Part shown: piece by piece, positions 1-6,460 of the stretch
Layout of the letters: each line of letters starts with the position of its first letter
Position numbering within the stretch: position 1 is the first letter of the stretch
Assembly: GCA_947457445.1 (NCBI GenBank)
Contig: CANGVO010000058.1
Coordinates: 1 to 6,465, forward strand
DNA from: Actinomycetota bacterium
Lineage (GTDB): Bacteria; Actinomycetota; Actinomycetes; Nanopelagicales; Nanopelagicaceae
Direction of reading: 5' to 3'
Length of the DNA: 6,465 nucleotides
Program-made: the position numbers and the translations under genes
The notes under the pieces: generated by a model
What the model was told of the DNA's origin: nothing
Databases searched by the model: none
The model's input: the letters and a program-made list of their open reading frames with translations, nothing else

Positions 1-1527
1 GATCTTGCTCAGTTAATTCACGATCTTAAGAATGCCAACAAAAATGCACGCATTCACGTGAAATTAGTTGCTGAGGTCGGTGTTGGAACAGTTGCCGCCG
101 GTGTATCTAAAGCGCATGCCGACGTTGTTTTGATCTCTGGTCATGATGGTGGAACAGGTGCTTCACCGCTAACTTCACTTAAGCACGCGGGTGCACCATG
201 GGAGCTAGGTTTGGCTGAGACGCAACAAACTCTTCTTCTTAATGGACTACGCGATCGCATCGTTGTTCAAGCAGATGGTCAGTTAAAAACTGGACGCGAC
301 GTAGTTATTGCAGCGCTACTGGGCGCAGAAGAATATGGCTTTGCAACCGCGCCACTGGTTGTTTCTGGTTGCGTAATGATGCGCGTCTGCCACTTGGATA
401 CTTGTCCGGTCGGAGTTGCGACGCAGAATCCTGAACTTCGTAAACGATTTACTGGAAAGCCCGAGTTCGTTGAAACTTTCTTCGAATACATCGCTGAAGA
501 AGTACGCGAAATTCTAGCCAAACTTGGATTTAAGACTCTGCAAGAAGCGATCGGACATGTCGAGTATCTGGATACTCGCGATGCGGTCAACCACTGGAAA
601 GCCAGCGGTCTAGATCTAGCACCACTTTTGGTGCGGCCTGATGTTGATTCGCCACTACACCGCACCACAGTTCAAGATCACGGTCTTGCAAATGCGCTCG
701 ACAATAAATTGATTGAACTCGCTGCAGTCGCTCTGGATAAAAGAGAGCCTGTTCGCATTGATCTTCCTGTAAGAAATGTAAACCGCACTGTTGGAACAAT
801 GTTAGGTGCAGAGGTAACTCGTCGTTATGGAGCAGAGGGCCTTCCAACTGGAACCATTGATGTAACTCTTCATGGATCTGCTGGTCAGTCACTTGGCGCT
901 TTCTTGCCAAGTGGAGTGACAGTTCGTCTTTATGGAGATAGCAACGATTATGTTGGCAAAGGAATTTCTGGCGGACGAGTAGTTGTACGCCCAGATGAGC
1001 GAGCAGTTTTTGCTTCGAATGAGAATGTAATTGCTGGAAATGTGATTGGTTACGGTGCAACTTCCGGAGAAATATTTATTCGTGGTTTAGTTGGTGAGCG
1101 TTTCTGTGTTCGAAACTCTGGAGCTACTGCCGTTGTCGAAGGTATTGGTGATCACGGTTGTGAATATATGACCGGCGGCGCCGTAGTTGTTCTAGGCCGC
1201 ACTGGCCGCAACTTCGCAGCAGGCATGTCTGGTGGTCGAGCTTTTGTTTTAGATTTAAATCCGGCACTTGTTAACTCTGAAATGGTTGATATTTTGGCAG
1301 TGCCAGAAGATCAAAAAGAAACTCTCAAAGCGCTAGTTTCGGCATTCCATGCTGATACCGGTTCTGAAATAGCTCAAGAGTTGCTCAAGGATTGGTCTGC
1401 ATCTCTCAACCGATTCTCTTTAGTTATGCCGCGAGACTATGCGCGAGTATTGGCAGCAATTGAACGAGCGACTAAAGATGGCCTGCCAGTTGATCAATAT
1501 GTAATGGAGGTGGCAACAAATGGCTGA
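1..1527 (+). CDS. gltB: Glutamate synthase (NADPH) large subunit, C-terminal part (5'-truncated by window edge)
   Basis: This is the C-terminal third of the large (alpha) subunit of bacterial glutamate synthase, which with GltD converts glutamine plus 2-oxoglutarate to two glutamates in the cytoplasm. The frame is open from base 1; the GTG at 58 is an internal valine, not a start. About 508 codons are present of a protein that is usually near 1500 residues, so the glutaminase and central domains lie upstream. Visible first is the end of the FMN-binding synthase barrel, including the segment [20 protein letters not shown]. Next is the 3Fe-4S cluster motif C-x5-C-x4-C (codons at 370, 388 and 403). 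The last part is the GXGXG beta-helix domain, roughly bases 830-1260, with repeated glycine turns such as [11 protein letters not shown] and [11 protein letters not shown]. No frameshift or missing key residue is seen. The stop overlaps the gltD start, so the two are co-translated. Identification is secure. Confidence 0.97.
   Translation, partial: DLAQLIHDLKNANKNARIHVKLVAEVGVGTVAAGVSKAHADVVLISGHDGGTGASPLTSLKHAGAPWELGLAETQQTLLLNGLRDRIVVQADGQLKTGRDVVIAALLGAEEYGFATAPLVVSGCVMMRVCHLDTCPVGVATQNPELRKRFTGKPEFVETFFEYIAEEVREILAKLGFKTLQEAIGHVEYLDTRDAVNHWKASGLDLAPLLVRPDVDSPLHRTTVQDHGLANALDNKLIELAAVALDKREPVRIDLPVRNVNRTVGTMLGAEVTRRYGAEGLPTGTIDVTLHGSAGQSLGAFLPSGVTVRLYGDSNDYVGKGISGGRVVVRPDERAVFASNENVIAGNVIGYGATSGEIFIRGLVGERFCVRNSGATAVVEGIGDHGCEYMTGGAVVVLGRTGRNFAAGMSGGRAFVLDLNPALVNSEMVDILAVPEDQKETLKALVSAFHADTGSEIAQELLKDWSASLNRFSLVMPRDYARVLAAIERATKDGLPVDQYVMEVATNG
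1506..1510 (+). promoter_or_regulatory. Ribosome binding site for gltD inside the gltB end
   Basis: GGAGG lies 9 nt before the ATG at 1520 and within the last codons of gltB. It fixes the gltD start and, with the 8-nt gene overlap, points to translational coupling that would keep the two subunits in balance. The motif is seen directly; the coupling is inference. Confidence 0.75.
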
Positions 1528-2974
1528 TCCAAGAGGATTTCTAACCACTCCACGCGAGTTACCAAAGCGTCGACCAATAGATGTGCGAATTTTAGATTGG
1601 CACGAAGTTTATGAACCGCAAAGTCTTGACCATCTGCAGAAACAAGCTGGACGTTGCATGGATTGCGGAATTCCTTTCTGTCATCAGGGTTGTCCGCTTG
1701 GTAATTTAATTCCTGAATGGAATGACTTGATGTGGCGCGGTGATAAAGAAGAAGCAATCGCGCGCTTGCACGCAACTAATAACTTCCCGGAATTTACTGG
1801 TCGTCTCTGCCCAGCACCCTGTGAAACTGCTTGTGTTATCGGCATCAACGCTGATGCAGTAACAATCAAACAGGTTGAACTTCGTACGATTGAAGAAGCC
1901 TTTGGTGCGGGAAATGTAAAACCTTTACCTCCAGATCGCTTGACTGGAAAAACTGTTGCCGTAATTGGATCTGGGCCAGCTGGCTTAGCAGCGGCGCAAC
2001 AATTGACTCGAGCCGGACATACTGTGGCAGTTTTCGAACGTGCCGACAAAATTGGCGGACTTCTTCGCTACGGAATTCCTGAATTTAAAATGGAGAAGAA
2101 CGTTCTTGATCGACGTCTGGCACAGATGGAAAAGGAAGGAACTCGTTTCCGTCCAAGCGTAAATGTAGGCGTGGAATTAACTGGGGCTGATTTGCGTAAG
2201 AAATATGACGCAATAGTTTTGGCAATAGGTGCAACACAGTGGAGAGATTTGCCAATTAAGGGCAGGGAAAACAAAGGTGTCTATCAGGCGATGGAGTTCT
2301 TGCCTTGGGGAAATAAACAAGCACTTGGTGAAGTAACAAATCCAGAAATCAATGTTGCCGGCAAGCATGTAGTAATTCTTGGCGGGGGAGATACCGGAGC
2401 AGATTGTCTTGGTACATCTATTCGCCAAGGTGCTGCAAGTGTTACTCAACTTGAAATTATGCCGCGTCCAACGGAAGAACGTCCAAGCGGCCAACCATGG
2501 CCGACCTATCCAATGATCTATCGCGTTTCATCTGCGCACGAAGAACATGACAATCGCATTTTCTCTGTCAGCACAGAAGAATTTGTTGGGGATGGCAATG
2601 GAAATCTGAAAGCTCTGAAGATTGTGGAAACACAATTTGTTAACGGTAAGTTCGAACCGGTACCTGGTACTGAAAAAGAATTACCTGCTGATTTCGTATT
2701 CTTAGCGATGGGTTTCACTGGGCCGGAAAAGTCTGCGATTCTTGAACAACTTGAAGTTGATTTAGATGAACGTGGAAACATTAAGCGAGATGGTAATTAT
2801 CAGAGCTCTAGCGAAGGTGTTTTTGTCGCTGGAGATGCAGGTAGAGGGCAGTCGCTGATTGTTTGGGCAATTGCTGAAGGACGTAGCGCCGCCGCTGGCG
2901 TTGATAAGTATCTCGAAGGGGAAACACAACTTCCCGCACCGATCGAGCCAACCGATCGCTCATTAGTTGTGTGA
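1520..2974 (+). CDS. gltD: Glutamate synthase (NADPH) small subunit
   Basis: The 484-residue beta subunit of glutamate synthase takes electrons from NADPH through FAD and passes them via 4Fe-4S clusters to the large subunit. The N-terminal ferredoxin-like region has two cysteine clusters: C46, C49, C54, C58, and C97, C101, C105 in the [11 protein letters not shown] segment. An FAD-binding Rossmann motif [10 protein letters not shown] starts at G150, followed by [12 protein letters not shown] at 179-190. The NADPH-binding Rossmann motif GGGDTGAD is at 288-295. The C-terminal FAD motif GDAGRGQSL is at 438-446, followed by the IVWAIAEGR helix. Length and order match the usual GltD. The ATG at 1520 has a GGAGG site and overlaps the gltB stop by 8 nt (ATGGCTGA). 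The related NADPH-dependent oxidoreductases (ferredoxin-NADP reductase type, dihydropyrimidine dehydrogenase N-terminus) share this fold, but the position next to gltB settles the assignment. Synonymous codons are mixed (AAA and AAG about equal), as in its upstream neighbours. Confidence 0.97.
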   Translation: MADPRGFLTTPRELPKRRPIDVRILDWHEVYEPQSLDHLQKQAGRCMDCGIPFCHQGCPLGNLIPEWNDLMWRGDKEEAIARLHATNNFPEFTGRLCPAPCETACVIGINADAVTIKQVELRTIEEAFGAGNVKPLPPDRLTGKTVAVIGSGPAGLAAAQQLTRAGHTVAVFERADKIGGLLRYGIPEFKMEKNVLDRRLAQMEKEGTRFRPSVNVGVELTGADLRKKYDAIVLAIGATQWRDLPIKGRENKGVYQAMEFLPWGNKQALGEVTNPEINVAGKHVVILGGGDTGADCLGTSIRQGAASVTQLEIMPRPTEERPSGQPWPTYPMIYRVSSAHEEHDNRIFSVSTEEFVGDGNGNLKALKIVETQFVNGKFEPVPGTEKELPADFVFLAMGFTGPEKSAILEQLEVDLDERGNIKRDGNYQSSSEGVFVAGDAGRGQSLIVWAIAEGRSAAAGVDKYLEGETQLPAPIEPTDRSLVV

Positions 2975-3041
2975 GTCGAAAATTTCATTCAAATTCATCT
3001 TAAAACTCCAGCCAACTATCCAGTAGTAATAATGATTAGAT

Positions 3042-3045
3042 AAGG
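3042..3045 (+). promoter_or_regulatory. Weak ribosome binding site for pyk
   Basis: AAGG sits 7 nt before the ATG at 3053. An in-frame TAA at 3041-3043 closes the frame just upstream, so this ATG is the first possible start. The 78-nt gap after gltD has no visible terminator hairpin with a T run. AT-rich stretches near 3024-3041 could hold a -10 element, but no convincing -35 partner was found, so it is unclear whether pyk is read from gltD or has its own promoter. Confidence 0.5.
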
Positions 3046-3052
3046 TAGCCAC

Positions 3053-4492
3053 ATGCGTCGCGCGAAGATTGTTTGCACAATGGGTCCAGCAGTTGAATCT
3101 CCTGAAAAAGTTAGAGAGTTAATTGCTGCCGGCATGAATATGGCTCGCCTTAACCTTTCACACGGCGGTTATCCAGAGCATCAAGCACGTCTTGATCGTG
3201 TGCGCGAAGCCGCAAAAGAGGCTGGAGTTCCGGTAGCCATACTTGTGGACTTGCAAGGTCCGAAGATTCGTTTAGCTAGATTTAAAGCCGGGCCACACGA
3301 TTTGGCTCGTGGAGATATCTTCACCATAACAACGGATGAAGTTGAAGGAACGAAAGAACGAGTCGGTACTACCTACAAAGGCTTACCAGGTGATTGCAAG
3401 CCAGGAGATCGCATTCTGATTGACGATGGAAAAGTTACTGTTGAAGTCGTAGAAGTAAAGGGCAATGATGTTGTAACCAAAGTTATAGAACCTGGCGCTG
3501 TAAGTAACAACAAAGGAATTAACTTGCCTGGCGTTGCAGTATCCGTTCCTGCGCTTTCTGAAAAAGATATGGACGATCTTCGTTGGGGCTTAAAAGCTGG
3601 AGCAGATTTCATCGCTTTATCTTTTGTGCGTAGCGCTGACGACATCGTTGATGTTCATCGCATTATGGATGAGGTTGGAATTCGAATTCCAGTAATCGCA
3701 AAGATTGAGAAGCCACAAGCAGTTGAAAATCTTCAAGGAATCGTTGATGCCTTCGATGGAATTATGGTTGCGCGCGGAGACCTTGGTGTAGAACTTCCAA
3801 TCGAAGAGGTCCCTCTGGTTCAAAAGCATTGCATCGAATTGGCACGTGAGGCTGCAAAACCAGTAATCGTTGCAACTCAGATGCTTGATTCAATGATCAC
3901 TAATTCACGCCCTACTCGCGCCGAAGCAACAGATTGTGCAAACGCGGTATTAGATGGCGCAGACGCCTTGATGCTCTCTGGCGAAACGTCAGTTGGCGAA
4001 TTCGCAATTGAAGCGGTACAAACAATGGCGCGCATAATTTCTCATACCGAACAAGGCGGTATGGACATGATTCGTCCAATGAGATCGATGCCAAAGACAA
4101 AGGGTGGCGCAATTACCAAGGCGGCCACCGAAGTAGGCGCAATTGTCGGTGCTAAGTACTTAGTAACTTTTACGCAATCAGGAGATTCTGCACGTCGCAC
4201 TGCACGTTTGCGTTCTCCGATTCCGATTCTGGCATTTACTCCAGAAGTAGGAACTTATAACCGCATGGCTTTGGATTGGGGAGTCGAACCCGAGTTGACC
4301 CCAATGGTTAAGCACACCGATGAAATGGTTATGCAGGCCGATAACTTGTTGTTGAAATCTAAGCGATGCGTTGAAGGCGAACTAGTCGTCATCGTCGCGG
4401 GTTCACCTCCCGGAATACCGGGATCGACCAATGCGATGCGTGTTCACCGCGTGGGTGATGCCGTGGGTGGCGCAGCTCCCGCATACCGTTAA
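3053..4492 (+). CDS. pyk: Pyruvate kinase
   Basis: This 479-residue cytoplasmic enzyme transfers phosphate from phosphoenolpyruvate to ADP, giving pyruvate and ATP, the last step of glycolysis. The N-terminal KIVCTMGPA and the motif ARLNLSHG (R32, N34, S36, H37) form part of the active site. The small B domain follows, about residues 74-165. The signature around VIAKIEKPQAVENL carries the catalytic lysine K217 and metal ligand E219, and MVARGDLG supplies D243. The threonine of the VATQML segment is T275. The C-terminal domain, about 350-479, is the usual allosteric region, ending in a GSPPGIPGSTN loop. Length is normal for the family. At the position that separates K+-dependent from K+-independent enzymes it reads DLQGPKIR, with lysine (K71, rabbit muscle Glu117), which predicts a K+-independent enzyme. 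It is followed after 29 nt by a tRNA gene on the same strand. Confidence 0.97.
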   Translation: MRRAKIVCTMGPAVESPEKVRELIAAGMNMARLNLSHGGYPEHQARLDRVREAAKEAGVPVAILVDLQGPKIRLARFKAGPHDLARGDIFTITTDEVEGTKERVGTTYKGLPGDCKPGDRILIDDGKVTVEVVEVKGNDVVTKVIEPGAVSNNKGINLPGVAVSVPALSEKDMDDLRWGLKAGADFIALSFVRSADDIVDVHRIMDEVGIRIPVIAKIEKPQAVENLQGIVDAFDGIMVARGDLGVELPIEEVPLVQKHCIELAREAAKPVIVATQMLDSMITNSRPTRAEATDCANAVLDGADALMLSGETSVGEFAIEAVQTMARIISHTEQGGMDMIRPMRSMPKTKGGAITKAATEVGAIVGAKYLVTFTQSGDSARRTARLRSPIPILAFTPEVGTYNRMALDWGVEPELTPMVKHTDEMVMQADNLLLKSKRCVEGELVVIVAGSPPGIPGSTNAMRVHRVGDAVGGAAPAYR

Positions 4493-4516
4493 GATTTGCC
4501 CCGTAACTAATAAGTA
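4489..4516 (+). promoter_or_regulatory. Possible promoter for the tRNA gene and downstream regulator
   Basis: TTAAGA (4489-4494) and TAAGTA (4511-4516) are 16 bp apart and would start transcription close to the first tRNA base at 4522. Both hexamers match sigma-70-type consensus only partly, and the first overlaps the pyk stop codon. The alternative is that the tRNA is cut from a pyk read-through transcript. No terminator is visible between pyk and the tRNA. Confidence 0.25.
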
Positions 4517-4521
4517 CAAGG

Positions 4522-4594
4522 GCCTCGGTACTCCAACGGTAGAGAGGGCAGTCTCAAACACTGCATAGTGTCGGTTCGAATCCGACTCGAGGCA
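4522..4594 (+). tRNA. tRNA-Leu (anticodon CAA) with an unusually short variable region
   Basis: A full 73-nt cloverleaf can be folded by hand. The acceptor stem is GCCTCGG (4522-4528) with TCGAGGC (4587-4593), the last pair being G-U. The D stem is CTC (4531-4533) with GAG (4544-4546), with a GGTAGA-containing loop as in leucine tRNAs. The anticodon stem is GCAGT (4548-4552) with ACTGC (4560-4564), enclosing the loop CTCAAAC. The anticodon is CAA at 4555-4557, preceded by T33, and reads UUG. The T stem is GTCGG (4570-4574) with CCGAC (4582-4586), with loop TTCGAAT. The discriminator is A4594, as LeuRS expects. CCA is not encoded and must be added enzymatically. The oddity is the variable region, only ATAGT (4565-4569), whereas bacterial tRNA-Leu is class II with a long variable arm. 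All stems pair, so it looks functional rather than decayed. Charging with leucine is inferred from the anticodon, the D-arm and A73. Confidence 0.9.
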
Positions 4595-4595
4595 C

Positions 4596-5198
4596 ATGAG
4601 TACCAATAGCAATCTAGCTTCATCACCGATCAGAATTTTGGTTGCCGAAGATGAAGCGCTAATCCGTATGGACCTAGTTGAGATGTTGGTCGAAGCCGGA
4701 TACCAAGTTATTGCAGAAGCATCCGATGGGGCACAGGCAATTGAACTTGCTCAGTTGCACAAACCGGATTTAGCGATTCTCGATGTGAAAATGCCAGTAT
4801 TGGATGGAATTTCGGCCGCCGAAAAAATCATTTCAATTGCACCCGTACTTATGTTGACTGCATTTTCACAACGCGAACTTGTCGAACGCGCCCGCGATGC
4901 CGGAGTTATGGCCTATGTAGTTAAACCATTTTCAATCGGCGATTTAGTGCCGGCAATTGAAATAGCAATCAGTAGACATTTGCAGATGCGATCTCTTGCT
5001 GATGAAGTTGCAGATCTACATGAAAGACTCGAAACTCGAAAAACGATTGATCGAGCAAAAGGTATTTTGATGCAGGCGCTAAATCTAACTGAACCGGAAG
5101 CTTTCTCTTGGATCCAAAGGGCGGCTATGGATCGACGGATGACCATGAAAGAGGTCGCCCAGGCTGTAATTTCCCCGGATGCCGTCCCCGGCCGTTAG
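4596..5198 (+). CDS. pdtaR: Two-component response regulator with ANTAR RNA-binding output domain (PdtaR-like)
   Basis: This 200-residue protein has a receiver domain at about residues 12-127: acidic pair E18/D19, phospho-acceptor D63 in LAILDVKMP, T88 in the LMLTAF strand, and K110-P111. A helical linker at about 128-148 leads to an ANTAR domain at about 149-195, with the hallmark pattern R-x-x-IDRAKGILMQ and EAFSWIQRAAM, ending in MTMKEVAQAVI. Known ANTAR proteins bind paired RNA stem-loops with hexanucleotide loops and prevent transcription termination; in mycobacteria PdtaR is activated by the kinase PdtaS. No kinase gene is in this window. Start choice: an in-frame TAG lies at 4566-4568, inside the tRNA, and the receiver's first strand begins at residue 12. 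The ATG at 4596 is the only possible ATG, GTG or TTG start between them. It lies one base after the tRNA discriminator, with no normally spaced Shine-Dalgarno. The family is secure; the specific PdtaR name is likely but not proven. Confidence 0.93.
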   Translation: MSTNSNLASSPIRILVAEDEALIRMDLVEMLVEAGYQVIAEASDGAQAIELAQLHKPDLAILDVKMPVLDGISAAEKIISIAPVLMLTAFSQRELVERARDAGVMAYVVKPFSIGDLVPAIEIAISRHLQMRSLADEVADLHERLETRKTIDRAKGILMQALNLTEPEAFSWIQRAAMDRRMTMKEVAQAVISPDAVPGR

Positions 5199-5214
5199 GC
5201 CCTGAAATCCCGCT

Positions 5215-5235
5215 GTAACGTAACCAAACCTTTAC
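5215..5235 (+). promoter_or_regulatory. Possible GlnR-type operator upstream of livK
   Basis: GTAAC is repeated in tandem at 5215-5219 and 5220-5224, and TTTAC at 5231-5235 lies exactly 11 bp after the second copy. Actinobacterial GlnR boxes are GTnAC / GAAAC-like pentamers with 6-nt spacers, so the phasing fits, but the second half is a weak match. A further GTTAC at 5259-5263 is not in phase. The site would be about 58-78 bp upstream of the proposed transcription start, a usual activator position. This is a suggestion only. Confidence 0.2.
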
Positions 5236-5256
5236 ATTTGCACGCTCAATTCCAAG

Positions 5257-5286
5257 TTGTTACATCTTCCCTGCCCCCTTTAGACT
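5257..5286 (+). promoter_or_regulatory. Candidate promoter of livK
   Basis: TTGTTA (5257-5262) and TAGACT (5281-5286) are separated by 18 bp, each matching the sigma-70-type consensus at four of six positions; TAGACT keeps the TAnnnT form common in actinobacteria. Transcription would begin near 5293, giving a leader of about 45 nt. The 139-nt gap between the regulator and livK shows no rho-independent terminator; the only hairpin at the regulator stop is a 4-bp GGCC / GGCC stem (5190-5201) with no T run. Confidence 0.4.
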
Positions 5287-5297
5287 TTCAGCCTCCC

Positions 5298-5309
5298 TGT
5301 CCCGGGACA
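5298..5309. promoter_or_regulatory. Perfect 12-bp palindrome TGTCCCGGGACA in the livK leader
   Basis: The two halves TGTCCC and GGGACA are exact reverse complements; the flanking bases (C5297, C5310) do not extend the symmetry. It lies just downstream of the proposed livK transcription start, where a dimeric repressor could block transcription. As RNA it could fold only into a small TGTC / GACA stem with a CCGG loop. Nothing identifies the binding protein. Confidence 0.4.
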
Positions 5310-5324
5310 CATGATAGAAAAAAC

Positions 5325-5331
5325 AGGAAGG
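5325..5331 (+). promoter_or_regulatory. Strong ribosome binding site of livK
   Basis: AGGAAGG lies 6 nt before the ATG at 5338. It decides the start and fits a highly expressed gene. The sequence ACAGGAAGG (5323-5331) can pair at eight of nine positions with CCTCCCTGT (5292-5300), so the site may be partly masked in the leader RNA. Confidence 0.85.
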
Positions 5332-5337
5332 CACTAA

Positions 5338-6453
5338 ATGAAGAAGCTAATTTCTCTTGCAGCTGCAAGTGCGATGTTGGTCGGAGTAACAGTTGCTGTT
5401 GCACCATCAGCTTTCGCTGCATGCGCAGGAAACCCAAAGATCTATTTCCAGGGCGCACAGACTGGTCCATACGCTGAAACAGGTATTAACGAAGCTAACG
5501 GCGTTATCTTGGCAATCGATAAGTACAACGCAACTAACCCAAAGGTTAAGGTTGATTACGATGTAATCGATACACAGGCATCTGGTGCAAACTCACCAGC
5601 TCTTGCTGCAAAGGTTGTTGCAGATGAGTGCGCTATCGGCGTTGTCGGTGGAATGTACTCAGGCGAGACTCTCGCTGCTGTCCCAATCTACGAAGGTGGC
5701 AAGGTTCCTGTTGTTTCACCATCAGCGACCAACCCAGCTCTAACAAACAAGTCTCCTTACTTCCACCGCGTTGTAGGTTCTGACCTTGTTCAAGGACCAG
5801 CTCTTGCTCAGATCGCACTAGGTCTAAAGTCGAAGTTGTTCATCGTTGATGATGCAACTCCATACGGTAAGGGTCTTGCAACAATCGTGAAGAAGAATGC
5901 TCCAAAGATCATCGTCGGTTCAGACGGTGTTACTGAAGGAACAACAAACTTCACATCAGTAGTTGCAAAGGTCGCAAAGGCAAAGGCAACTGCAGTCTTC
6001 TACGGTGGTTACTACCCAGAAGCAGCAATCTTCATCAAGGCACTTCGCGATAACCCAGCAACAAAGAACGTTAAGTTCATTGCTGGCGACGGAGTTCTAG
6101 ATGGCGAGTACATCAAGCTTGCTAAGAAGAACGCTGAAGGTACATACCTAACAGCTCCAGGACTTCCAATGGAGAAGGTTGCACCAGCACTTGCTAAGGA
6201 ATACAAGGCGAAGTTCGATCGCGAAGTTGGTCTCTACACACTAGAGGCATACAACTCAGCATACGTACTTCTACAGGGCATCAAGGCTGGCAAGACCACT
6301 CGCGATGCACTAAACACATGGCTAGGCGAGGCAGTCGTTAAGGCTGTCGGAGCTACCATCTCATTCTCAGCTACTGGTGACCCAGACAAGATCGTCATGA
6401 ACCAGTACACAATCAAGGGTGGAAAGATGGTTTGGGTTAAGCAGCTTTCATAA
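5338..6453 (+). CDS. livK: Branched-chain amino acid ABC transporter, substrate-binding protein (LivK-like)
   Basis: This 371-residue exported binding protein of the type I periplasmic-binding fold (Leu/Ile/Val-binding family) captures amino acids outside the membrane for an ABC importer. Residues 1-27 are a signal peptide: KK at 2-3, a hydrophobic core to about 22, then SAFA before A28-C29. Cleavage after AFA gives a mature N-terminus ACAGNPKIYFQGAQTG, where FQGAQTGPYAETG is the family's first strand and ligand loop. YSGE (S108) and SPSATNPAL (127-135) correspond to the ligand-binding Ser and Ala-Thr loops of LIV-binding protein. The second lobe includes DDATPYGKGL and the GDGVLDGEY segment. 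Only two cysteines are present, C29 and C98, which could form a disulfide. Codon use differs sharply from its neighbours: all 35 lysines are AAG and nearly all Asn are AAC, a sign of very high expression. Permease and ATPase genes are not in the window. Exact substrate cannot be told; urea, amide or other amino-acid binding relatives exist. Confidence 0.92.
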   Translation: MKKLISLAAASAMLVGVTVAVAPSAFAACAGNPKIYFQGAQTGPYAETGINEANGVILAIDKYNATNPKVKVDYDVIDTQASGANSPALAAKVVADECAIGVVGGMYSGETLAAVPIYEGGKVPVVSPSATNPALTNKSPYFHRVVGSDLVQGPALAQIALGLKSKLFIVDDATPYGKGLATIVKKNAPKIIVGSDGVTEGTTNFTSVVAKVAKAKATAVFYGGYYPEAAIFIKALRDNPATKNVKFIAGDGVLDGEYIKLAKKNAEGTYLTAPGLPMEKVAPALAKEYKAKFDREVGLYTLEAYNSAYVLLQGIKAGKTTRDALNTWLGEAVVKAVGATISFSATGDPDKIVMNQYTIKGGKMVWVKQLS

Positions 6454-6460
6454 GCGCTTA
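6451..6460. repeat. Palindrome TAAGCGCTTA over the livK stop codon
   Basis: A perfect 10-bp palindrome begins with the livK stop codon and is followed by AATTTA... or a similar AT-rich run cut by the window edge. It could be part of a terminator or attenuator between livK and the expected permease genes, but too little sequence remains to tell. Confidence 0.2.

Noticed and set aside
587..1060. 157-codon open frame on the minus strand inside gltB
   Set aside because: It lies wholly antisense to a conserved domain, its product has low-complexity His/Gln/Leu-rich composition typical of a reversed frame, and no start signals stand out.
3676..3691. 16-bp perfect palindrome TGGAATTCGAATTCCA within pyk
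   Set aside because: It encodes the in-frame stretch G-I-R-I-P and is explained by the codons GGA ATT CGA ATT CCA; an internal operator is possible but unsupported.
4408..4423. Hairpin TCCCGG-AATA-CCGGGA near the pyk end, as a terminator
   Set aside because: It is inside the coding sequence for the conserved GSPPGIPGSTN loop and has no T run after it.
4565..4569. Selenocysteine or suppressor reading of the tRNA (anticodon TCA)
   Set aside because: It would put C at position 33 and break the perfectly paired 5-bp anticodon stem; the CAA reading keeps T33 and the 7-nt loop.
5190..5201. GGCC-GTTA-GGCC stem at the regulator stop codon, as a terminator
   Set aside because: The stem is only 4 bp and is not followed by a T tract.
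5231..5258. Alternative livK promoter with TTTACA (5231-5236) as -35
   Set aside because: TTTACA is a good -35, but no -10-like hexamer lies 16-18 bp downstream.
5238..5477. 79-codon + strand frame across the livK leader and signal peptide
   Set aside because: It overlaps the well-supported livK start in another frame, has no ribosome binding site of note, and its Cys/Arg-rich sequence resembles nothing known.
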